Shown here: positions 9,545 through 18,462 of the stretch, one piece after another
How positions within the stretch are numbered: position 1 is the first letter of the stretch
Layout: each line of letters starts with the position of its first letter
Source of the DNA: Bolinopsis microptera
Lineage: Eukaryota > Ctenophora > Tentaculata > Lobata > Bolinopsidae
Direction of reading: 5' to 3'
Assembly (NCBI RefSeq): GCF_026151205.1
Contig: NC_087075.1
Location: 7,892,858 to 7,956,857 of the forward strand
DNA: 64,000 nucleotides
Made by a program: the position numbers and the translations under genes
The notes under the pieces: generated by a model
The model's input: the letters and a program-made list of their open reading frames with translations, nothing else
What the model was told of the DNA's origin: nothing
Databases searched by the model: none

Positions 9545-10135
9545 GGTGCAGCCACGCCCATATTTGGTCCAAATTAGGCCCAATTTAGCCAAATACCCTG
9601 AACATGCCCAAAATCCAGATTTAAGGTGCTCTACTTGTAGCTAGTGGTCACCTGAACTCGTATATGAATTTTCATCAAGATTGGACAAAAAATGACTAGC
9701 CAAAAACCATATGACCATATTTGGGCATACGCACCAAATTTGATCGATTTTGGCCCATAAATTGGTCAAATATCAATATTTTTGAATGAAACCAACTTTA
9801 TATGGAAGGTAAGGCTATACTACACATTATCTATGATTATCAGCTCAGTATCTACCTAACTGTGGGTTCTGTGTTCAAATAATCGCAAAAAATGAAAAAA
9901 ACTGCCCATATCTCAGTTCGCGATATTTGCAAAACTGACTTCGCTCAAAACAATAGAACTCAATAGGGTTTCAATATTTTTTCATGAAATTTTCAGAATC
10001 AACGTAGAATCGCATTTCGACCTTAAATTTTGTATTGGAATTTTGAGTTAGGCATTTAAAAAAAATTGGCGGCCAAATTCTGAATTTTGAATTGCAAATT
10101 TTGGAATTTGGCCGCCAAATTTTTAATGTATGATC
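9545..10135. mobile_element. Truncated copy of a 652-bp inverted-repeat element
   Basis: From GCAGCCACGCCCATATTTGG to the hairpin GGCGGCCAAATT...AATTTGGCCGCC it matches the complete element at 51128-51779 in the same order (shared phrases 'ctctacttgtagcta', 'atcgattttggcccataaat', 'ctatgattatcagctca'). It stops in the hairpin and lacks the right terminal repeat. No coding capacity was seen. Confidence 0.8.
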
Positions 10136-10505
10136 ATCATACATTAACATAAATCTACTATGATGTTATGATGATTATTGATTACTTCTAGTCGAGTCTA
10201 GTCTGTTTATTGATATGAGTTACAACATTATAGTACGTCATATTTACATTGAACCAGATTATTAATTAAATAAACCCTGGGATATGTTATAAAATTTAAC
10301 TTATAGTCTACAGTTCGCATTATTCAGTGATGTAAATTAATTATCACGAGTACTACAAACTGCGCGTCCAAACCCAAAAACAATTTATAAATGAACTCGC
10401 TAAATTTTACAAAATTAAAAAGCGCCTTACTTACATATGATCTCACATAATATGTGAAATATGTAAGATATTATCTCACATACGTCACTTACACTCAACA
10501 CTTAC
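10136..10505. other. No gene recognised; expected 3' side of PEX14
   Basis: Remaining 3' exons of PEX14 should lie on this side but I could not find one. The palindromic phrase 'catatgatctcacataatatgtg' region (10434-10456) is a minor feature. Confidence 0.4.
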
Positions 10506-11311
10506 TTTGGGATGTCACAATCTCCTTCATAGCTACAACAACAGGTTTCTTGGGTTCATCCTCTCCTCCTCCTCCCACATACTTCCACTGTCTTACAATC
10601 CACGGCCACATGTACCTTCTGTTAATGTGGTTAAATTAGAATAAATTAGAATAACACATAATACTCACAAAACGAACAGTCATGTGATTAGTAAGATCGT
10701 GCCACGTGCAAATATAACACAGTATTGATTAAAAAGACTGACCTGAAGAGACGATACAGATAAACAACAACACCGAGTGCAGCAGTAGACACAGCAGCAA
10801 CCACTACAAGTGGAGGTGAGGGGCGGGTTGGGGAAGGCTTGTTCTTTTGGGACCCAACTTCTTCTATACACCTGACAACAATTTCTTTAGTCTACATTTC
10901 TATAGTCTATACATTTTCAATCCCACGCCGACTTTAACAGCCAGCCGGATTTTTTCGGATATTTGAAGTTATTTATAGATTTGATTGTCAAAATTATATT
11001 ATAGCAAACCTCCAAATATACATTGGCATCTATTTTAGAAGATTGTGGTTGTAACAATTATGGATAAAAACAGAGCTGAAATGATTTTAAAAATAACGCC
11101 ACATAAAAACACAAACAAACATGTTATCAGCTTACTTATCCATGACTAGGTTGAAATTTTGTGGTTTTTCCTCAGAAGCATTCCTGCTCTTAGCAAAAGC
11201 TGCAATTATCTCATTGTTTGTAAGACCTTTGTCAGATAGAAACTTTCTTTTCGTCTCGTCAGGATGATCCCTTACAGTTTGAGAGGACAGGAACGCTGTG
11301 GCTGCTGTGAT
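10506..11311 (-). CDS. PEX14: Peroxin-14 (PEX14), three internal exons
   Basis: Minus-strand exons in order: 11136-11311, 10743-10871 and 10506-10618, with acceptors ending CAG, donors GTAAG, GTCAG and GTAAG, and matching phases (2, 2, 1). Exon 1 shown here encodes the PEX5/PEX19-binding helical domain: ATAFLSSQTVRDHP, then KRKFLSDKGLTNNEI, the FL...V and KFL..KGLT..EI signature of PEX14. The next exon gives a Pro-rich linker and a hydrophobic segment PPLVVVAAVSTAALGVVVYL followed by RRYMWPWI, as in the membrane region of PEX14. The protein is the docking factor for peroxisomal matrix import. The first coding exon and the 3' coiled-coil part were not located, so the model is partial. Confidence 0.8.
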
Positions 11312-11422
11312 CTGAACGTTGAAATGTCAGGGAAAAAATCAATTACACAGTTTTAGAAGGAGTCCTGAACGTTGAAATGTCAGGGAAACAAAATCATTTA
11401 CACAGTTTTAGAAGGAGTCTGT
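11312..11422. repeat. ~56-bp tandem duplication covering a splice acceptor
   Basis: The block CTGAACGTTGAAATGTCAGG ... GTTTTAGAAGGAGTC is present twice (about 11312-11367 and 11368-11422). On the minus strand each copy supplies the polypyrimidine stretch and CAG used by the PEX14 exon at 11311; the outer copy is a potential decoy acceptor. Confidence 0.8.
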
Positions 11423-12600
11423 GATGTTATCAACACGACTTTTTACAGCAGTTTTAAAACAATTTTAATTTCATTTAATTTACAACACAAAACTTTAAAT
11501 CTATAACTCATCACAGAAAATAAGGTATGAGAGAAAGAGTTTGCTAAATTTCATGATATATATTGTGAAATTTGTACCCTGAATAGTATTTAAGTGACAA
11601 ACAATTTAATAAATATCAAATATTGAAAAGAGTTTAATAAAAACTACCTCTCATGCTGGAGCTTTTGTGAAAATAGCAATAACTGCGAATTCTTATAGGT
11701 TACAGGATTTTCTTCCCCTGAAAACTTACCAGATTTTCTCTGTTCATTATTATTTTTGAATAACTTTCCTGCTGCAAGATTTTCCTTTTTCTAACTCTGA
11801 TTGCATGAGAATTCAGTCATTCTATAGAAACAATGGCATGGTAATTAGAATTAAACGTAACAAATAATGTAATTTTTCATCTTGGCCTCTCAGCCGGGGG
11901 ATCCTTGTACTGTTCAACCACTTTTTCCAGCCTGGAGGATTTGCAATGAGCTTTGGGTGCAGCTGCCACTGTTTATAGAGACAATTTCCCTTGGAAACCT
12001 TCATTGGAACAGCATCAGCAGTAATTTATTTGTTAGTAAATCAGTAAATAGAATATTTAAGGTCGGTTCTGTATACTAGATGCTTTTAACCTGCTGTCTC
12101 AAAAAGTTGCCAGTAAGAAAGTTGCTCAATCTCATCAACATTACGAAGCCTACGTAGTAAGTTTTATGGTTCCTGTAGACAACTTCTCAGTGCCATATAT
12201 TTAAAAATTTTGTTTTCCCTAAAAGACTCATAATGTGTAGCTTAAATATTATAGAGTAAGAGGCCAATTCAGAAATGTTAAATCTTGAGACTGAGTTACC
12301 TTACATAAATTATTCAAACAATATACACATAATATAGCAATGACCCTATATAAAATCAACCCTATAAGAATTCAAAAGTTAGACCTTTGAGGTCTGAGTT
12401 AGACCTTTGCCGAACGTCCATGTGTTCATGTTGGGTGACATTGAGGACAACAGAATATGATACATATCCGATCGTGTAAAAAGTGGCGGTAACATATTTG
12501 CTCAACCAAATAATGCCAAGCCGCTATGAAGATAATAGGGCAAGATAAGAAAACAACTTATACGACAGATACAACAGATTTATCAAAAATGAAAAAAAGT
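11423..12600. other. No gene recognised; likely PEX14 upstream intron
   Basis: A minus-strand frame near 11880-11940 reads LEKVVEQYKDPPAERPR before a stop and follows a CTCCAG, so it could be an exon, but it matches nothing I know. Otherwise AT-rich and unremarkable. Confidence 0.4.
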
Positions 12601-13112
12601 TGTTTGGTTGCGCTCGATTTTTGAAAGATTTTCAAACTGCGCCGCGCCGCGCTATTTAATGTTTAATTTTGTATGATGTAAAATATTTGGTGACTTGGAA
12701 ATGTAGCTGGAAATTCAATTTTGTTAAACCAATAAAAACTATTAACAATTTCAATCCGATCTTTAAAAAATAATTTAAAAAATAGTTTAAAATATTAAAA
12801 AATGTTTGCTTTGTATAACATAAAAGTAACGTTTGCGTTTCCACTTAAAACACGTTGTATATATCTCTTTTGCGCGCAAAAAAGATATAACATGGAATGT
12901 ATTGGTGAAAACTGAAAACTTGCTACAATGCTACATGTAGCATCGTAGCAAGTTTTCAGTTTTTACCACAAAAAGAAAATTGAGGCAAATTTGACGATTT
13001 CAAAAAGTTTTCTTTTGCATGGACCAAATAAAAATACGTTTGACTTTAAAATTAAATTTACAAAACGTCAGTTGCCTCGTTAACGGGTGATACTCGTAAA
13101 ATATTTGTTTCA
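12600..13112. repeat. Dispersed repeat fragments
   Basis: GCGCTCGATTTTT with CAAA.TGC..CGC at about 12612-12655 recurs at about 37135-37180. TAACGGGTGATACTCGTAAA with ATATTTGTT at about 13081-13111 recurs at about 58440-58468. Both look like pieces of dispersed elements of unknown type. Confidence 0.6.
12908..12963. repeat. 28-bp-arm near-perfect inverted repeat (hairpin)
   Basis: The two 28-base arms meet without a spacer and pair with a single mismatch (12927 against 12944). As RNA it would fold into a ~56-nt hairpin of precursor-microRNA size; as DNA it could be the residue of a foldback element. Confidence 0.8.
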
Positions 13113-13348
13113 AATATTAGGTCCAACTCGGCGCGCGCCCTGGTAGGTTGTAAACTTACAATCGCGCGTCGCCAATGGTCATGATTGCAAAATATATAAA
13201 GTATAAAATACATTAATTTTGTTTCTTTTATGTTTATTTTACGTCTACGTCTTTGGTCTTTGCACTTAACCCTGCACCTAACTTGTACAAGAAGCTCGAA
13301 AAAGCTTGCCACACATGAATTTCATGGATTGGCTTACCAGCCGCAAGG
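13113..13348. other. No gene recognised
   Basis: A short stretch with CGCGCGCC and CAATCGCGCGTCG motifs; no gene seen. Confidence 0.4.
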
Positions 13349-13451
13349 TTGTATTACGTGGTGACCCCCACGGTCGCTTCACTATAGTGTCTTCGACGAT
13401 ACAGGGGGAGCCGTGCACTTCATGCGTGGCGGGTCATACAACGTATGACAA
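13349..13451 (+). mobile_element. Compact hairpin element, copy 1 (103 bp, 8-bp target duplication)
   Basis: Begins TTGTATTACG and ends CGTATGACAA. Flanked by the perfect 8-bp duplication CCGCAAGG (13341-13348 and 13452-13459). Contains CCCCCACGGTCGCTTCAC, a degraded GTCTTCGAC hairpin, AGGGGGAGCCG and a GTGCACTTCATGCGT stem. Three further copies are in this window. Confidence 0.9.
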
Positions 13452-14139
13452 CCGCAAGGTACAGTTTATTCTGACGAGAAATGCGATACCCAAAAAACTT
13501 TACTGGCTACAGGGATTATATCCAAAAGTGAAAATAGAGGCTTAGCTTTTTTTCTGAAAATAATTTTTTGTAAAATTTTCGATCTTAAAAAGTATTTCGT
13601 TATTTTTACAAGGCGAAATAGACAATATGCAATATAAATTTTAAACTATCCCAAAAAGTTTTATTTCGGGCGGAATAAATGTTTAATGCAACTTTAACTT
13701 TGCAGCTTTTTGTTCTCTGTTTCTAAAAGTTTGGAATGCATTACGCGTGCAATAAACTTAAGCGCACGCAAGCATGAGCTTGCTGTGAAGACGTAATATC
13801 CTAAATAACACGCTCAGCCAGTAAGATTGGCTGGGAGAGCTCAAACTTGCATGCTGTGAAAAAGCACATCTAGCAAGCCAGTGTGCCAGCTGGTAAGGTT
13901 TTCTGGATAGTATAACAGCAAGAAATAAGTTACGTGGCTTGCCAATCCCTGTCTGCAGCGTTATTTTCAAGCTTCCTTAACAGGAAATTTACTGGACCAA
14001 CGGCAATAAAATACGAACAACGTTAATGCCAGTCCTAGGAACCTAAAGTAAAGTAAAGTAAAAACTATGGTATAATACTTTCCTTTTGTATCGTGGCCGA
14101 TTATTTCCCTAATCTTTAATTGTATTTACAAATGTTAAG
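13452..14139. other. No gene recognised
   Basis: Contains repeated words around 'gcaagcatgagcttgc' and 'agccagt..gattggct' (13765-13885) that form weak inverted repeats; no coding signal. Confidence 0.4.
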
Positions 14140-14144
14140 GAGGA

Positions 14145-14990
14145 GGGGACAAAATGGTTTTTAGAGAGAAAAGTCGATGAATGGATTAACGACATTGAAG
14201 ATCTATCAGATATTGCTAAAAGGGAGCCTCAGGCAGCTCATTCTGCATTCAAAGCTATGGGTTATCTAAAAGATGGAATTATGTATGCCGAACAACACCT
14301 GGCATCAGTCAATACCTTAAAAGATTTGTATGAAGAGAGAGTACTTCAGTCAGAGAGGGGATCCTTTGCCCCTCTGGCCTCTGGTCTTCACAGCCTCTGG
14401 AGGTGTGGGACCGCTGTGCACTGTATTTGTAGATCGTGTCTCTGAGATGATAGCTGACCATAAAAAAGAAGCCAAGAGCCAAATCAAAAACCATATCAGA
14501 ACACGATTCAGATTTGATCTGTTAAGAAGTTCTATTTGGAGACTATGAAGCTTATGTAGACAAATTCAAGACATGTGCTAGAGCAAGACCAATTAATTCT
14601 CAACGTCTAGGATCTGAATTCTATGTTAAAGAGTCCACTAAGCCTCTATTCACAAAACATGAATTACTTGTTACAGAGAACCTGTACCGATACCGTTGTT
14701 TAATGGAACTTTTTAAGATCATTAAGTCACGAGTACCATTTCGTTATACTACTTATTCAACATATCAAATAGGAAAGATAATCTGTTCATTACACCCTCT
14801 CCAACTAATCAATTTATTTATAAATCTGCATGGCTGTGGAACGAATTCCGTAAAGTTGGCCCGTTAAATTTCACCTCCACATGCGGATCTGTCAAGAATT
14901 TACTTAAACAGTCACTTCTAAGAGCTCAAAACCGGTATGGAACTGAGTGGTGTGACAGAAATTTCACTGAATTCTGATTATGAAGTGATA
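14145..14990 (+). pseudogene. C-terminal part of a decayed retroelement polyprotein
   Basis: Plus-strand frames show WINDIEDLSDIAKREPQAAH and then FTASGGVGPLCTVF with IKNHIRTRFRFDLLRS, patterns I associate with conserved C-terminal regions of some invertebrate retroelement reverse transcriptases. It continues as LLVTENLYRYRCLMELFKI and, after a frame change near 14745, NRKDNLFITPSPTNQFIY, SAWLWNEFRKVGP and a stop at about 14977, a common LINE tail. At least two frame breaks are present, so it is inactive. The left part starts without a recognisable RT core. Confidence 0.6.
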
Positions 14991-15850
14991 TTCATTTGCC
15001 TGTTATTCCCACTTAAGCACTTACTGACTGACAAGCATATCTATGAATACCATGCTTGAATTTAGGTAAACAACATACAACTCATTTCCAAGTTACGCTG
15101 AGCGCAACCGCCGAATGACTCAGCAATATTGAAACGCGCGCGCATAGCATTGCGCGCCGATGCTATGCGCGCGCGTTGTCGGCCGAAACTTGGGAAGTTC
15201 CCGCTCTAATATTCAGACGACAGTGATGACTCATTAAGAGCACTAATTTCGACCACTTTCCCGGTCGAACCATACCAAATCAAACTAATTGACCCACGTG
15301 TATAGCCAATGTCCTGGCGGTGCTGAGCCGATGTAAAACTCTTCTGTAAACTCTTTTGTCTCTTGTAACTTGTTTATATTTCATATTTTAGTTATACTGT
15401 GTACTGTGTACAATAGTTATAGCGTATAGTGTGTGTAGTGTGTAGTGGTTATTTTGTTGTGACGTGTCACTTTATACTTTGCTACCAACGTCAGCCTTGA
15501 CTTACCATTTATTGTAATTGGTACAGCATATATCAAAACTAAAACACTGTTTTCGATCTGACGGGTGATGGGCTCTCTCTGATGGGACACAGTTCTAGGG
15601 GGTACCCGGGGTACGAGTTAACGAATAGTGTTCGTGTCCTTCCACAATCCCCTCTCATTGTGTTTTTGACGGAGGAGAAGCCTAGTTCATCCGTCTGCAT
15701 CGCTTAATCGAGTTGAAAATTTAGCCAATAACAAACTAAATTACATGTTAGACTGATAGCAGGTATAGAGTTTATAACATACAAATTCTAAATTTTTGAC
15801 GGCTGACGATGGTAAGTCGCTACGTTTAATTCGGGACTTTTATAGTCTTA
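14991..15850. other. No gene; one strong GC-rich hairpin
   Basis: 15133-15150 and 15160-15177 form a perfect 18-bp stem (arm AACGCGCGCGCATAGCAT) around a 9-base loop. The rest is unremarkable AT-rich DNA. Confidence 0.7.
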
Positions 15851-15887
15851 AGTCTTGGAGCTCAAAATGTCTCGTGCTGTGGGCCGT

Positions 15888-15952
15888 ATAAACGGCGCAC
15901 ACCACCGCCCCGCCTTACTTCACGGTTGCGGGGCGGAGCTGGTGCCGTTTGT
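15888..15952. repeat. Foldback with CCGCCCCGC / GCGGGGCGG arms
   Basis: The arm AAACGGC..ACCACCGCCCCGC is answered by GCGGGGCGGAGCTGGTGCCG after about 14 bases. It lies in a small open frame (15855-16100) that I do not regard as a gene. Confidence 0.7.
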
Positions 15953-16689
15953 CTCGGCGTCAAGTGGCGAGTGCTTGCCCATCGAATACACGATTGAAAC
16001 ACTAATTATTTATTGGAATTCTACAGTTTCCAAAACGAAGTACGAAGATATATTAACTTTGAGCTTTGTTTTGGCGACTGCTTCATCGATGGGCGAGTAG
16101 GTATTTGTTGTTTAGCAGTGTTGAATATTGGAGCAATTATATAATGTATATCTCCATCATAATATAGGCTAGTGTAAAGATATATAATCAAGAATACAAA
16201 CAAACGCGAACGGTATTAGTAACTCGCTAGATTATAGATGTTATTTAAACACATATGTTTACGTCAATTATTATTAAAATTAATATTCTTTTTGCTTTAA
16301 TATAATTACATTGTACATGTCACATGGATTAATGGATTAGTTGAATGAAACGTGTGCTACAAATGTCTACGCCTCACGCAGAACTGCGTACCGCTCAGTA
16401 CTAATTCATGCTTGAGCGGTACTGCTGTTCACAGTGGCGCGCACTCAATTTAATCACAATAAATAACGAGCGCGCGGTTTTTTGGAATCTCTCCATTATT
16501 ATATTAATTAGATCGCAGTGCTCACGGCCTGTACTGAGTAAACGACAGAAATATCTTTTAAATTATTTTGCTTCTGAAATTTTGGCTCTAGTAATTAAGA
16601 AATGTGACATGTAATTGTAAGTTAACAATTAAATAGATCCTGTGCGTGGCGCCTACAGTTGACCTACGAATTTCTGAACAATTTTAAAT
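15953..16689. other. No gene recognised
   Basis: AT-rich with isolated GCGC-containing words (16436-16480); no supported feature. Confidence 0.45.
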
Positions 16690-17640
16690 TGTGGCTGTGT
16701 ATAATGAGGCTTCTCACATAACAGCGATCGGCTTCTCTGGCTAGATCGCGGCGAGATGCGCTACTGTGCCGCGCCGAGCTGCCATGAATTGACATCGTCA
16801 ATTAAGTGCACTACCTAATTTGGAAGACTTGGCTGCTTTGACGCGCAAACTGGCAATCTTGCTTCGCATCGAAGACTTACCTGGGGACCTCAGGCTATTA
16901 TGTTCATAAACATAGAATAGAGATTAGGCGGAATGACAGGCTGAGCGCGGCCCAGTAAATCGAAGACGAGATCGTTGCTTTTGGAAGCAGAGCAAAATGC
17001 AACGCGAACGATCTGGAAGGGTTGACATCATCAATCAATTGTATTGTTGTATCACGTTGCGACCCCCACGGTCGTTTCACTATGTCGTTACGACGATACA
17101 GGGGGAGCCGCGCACTTCGTGCGCGGTGGGTCATACAACGTATGACAATTGTATTGCATATAATTGTATTAATTGACGATGTCAATTCATGGCAGCTCGG
17201 CGCTGCACAGTAGCGCATTTCGCTTTACCTGGGGACCTCAGCACTCAGGCTATTATGTTCATAAACGAATAGAGATTAGGCGGAATGACAGGCTGAGCGC
17301 GGCCCAGTAAATCTCGCTGTGAGAAGCCTAATTGAGTGCGCGGCGCGGCACAGTAACGCATCGCGCTACAAATAATTGTAGCACAATGCAATGCAGTTGC
17401 ACTACGCCGTACTATTGGGCCGCACTCCGCGCATCAAATAATGTTTCTGATCGGTAGATGAGTACTGAGTAGATCGGCGAGCTGCGCCACTTGGCCTCGC
17501 CGCGAAGGATTGACATCGTGAATCAAATTATTGTATTATGCTGCAGATAATGCCTCTCTTCGTCATTCGTTAGTTCGTTGGATCGGCGAGATGCGCAACG
17601 CCGAGCTGAGAAGGATTGACCTCGTCAATCAACACGTAAT
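16690..17640. mobile_element. Nested foldback elements
   Basis: Several short elements are stacked here. A unit with GATGCGCTACTGTGCCGCGC, CGAGCTGCCATGAATTGAC and ATCGTCAATT appears at 16741-16806 and inverted at 17163-17218; related pieces follow at 17461-17530 and 17583-17632. A second unit with GGGGACCTCAGGCTATTATG and GACAGGCTGAGCGCGGCCC appears at 16879-16963 and 17228-17310. TGAGGCTTCTCACA at 16703 is answered by TGTGAGAAGCC at 17320, closing a large inverted repeat around a compact hairpin element (17047-17148). No protein is encoded. Confidence 0.75.
17047..17148 (+). mobile_element. Compact hairpin element, copy 2 (102 bp, 8-bp target duplication)
   Basis: Begins TTGTATCACG, ends CGTATGACAA. 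Perfect 8-bp duplication TTGTATTG at 17039-17046 and 17149-17156. Stem CCGCGCACTTCGTGCGCGG is intact; the upstream stem (GTCGTTACGAC) is shortened. It sits inside the older foldback complex. Confidence 0.9.
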
Positions 17641-18462
17641 ATAATGTATAAGCTGTTTTTACAGATTTAGAGAAGAGTTAAACACGTAGATTGGACTAGT
17701 CCTAGATTTTCAAACGTAAGAAAATAAGTTTAACATTTGCAATTTTAGTCGTAAATTCTCATTAGCAAGTACCACGCAAGTTATAAATTACTTGGCGAGA
17801 GATATTTTGAACTTCGTTAAATTAAAACATGTTCAAATTTTAGTATCAATTTAAAGTAAAAATCTTAATTAAATTAACGTTAAAAACATCACAACCCAGC
17901 ATCGAGAATAATTATCCCGATGTATATAATCAGCATTTAAAGTTAACTAGTTCCAGGTTTTAGGAATGCGTTATCTTAAATAATTTTCCGGAGCCTGTAT
18001 CACTAAATAACTGACGAAAATTAAAAGCATAGTTAGAAACATAAATCTGCAATTGTAATTGAACATTTTATATTCCAATGAAAATACTCACAACTACAGT
18101 TAAAATTTAAATTATCAACAATATATTCGAGAAGCAAACGAATCTTTCACTTTCAGGCCTTTCCTTTAAAATTTGGGCATATCAATTCATTATTTTTCAA
18201 TCCGACGACAATAAACGCATAAATCCTCACAAATCCTGTATCCATCACAAAACTTTAAACATCCTGCAAAAATAAAACAAAATCTTTGAAAATTTCTGCC
18301 AATATTGTATAAAAATCATAAATTTACACTTCAGTCCATTTTTCATTACCAAAGAGCATGAACATTTGAACCGCTGACTGGTCACAATCTGAAAAATGAA
18401 ACATACTTAACAAAACATCCACTTTAAAAGCTACATATCCGTTAAGGAAGCGCGCTCCGTTA
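17641..18462. other. 3' flank of the ARHGEF17-like gene, no other gene
   Basis: AT-rich. A possible alternative last exon near 18325-18388 was considered and dropped. Confidence 0.45.

Noticed and set aside
11822-12004. First coding exon of PEX14
   Set aside because: Neither frame here carries an ATG and a phase that joins the exon at 11311, nor any PEX14 N-terminal pattern.
18325-18390. Alternative last exon of the ARHGEF17-like gene (frame QSAVQMFMLFGNEKWTEV, stop)
   Set aside because: Its phase does not fit exon 19011-19089, whereas exon 18463-18609 fits and carries the family's expected C-terminal motif.
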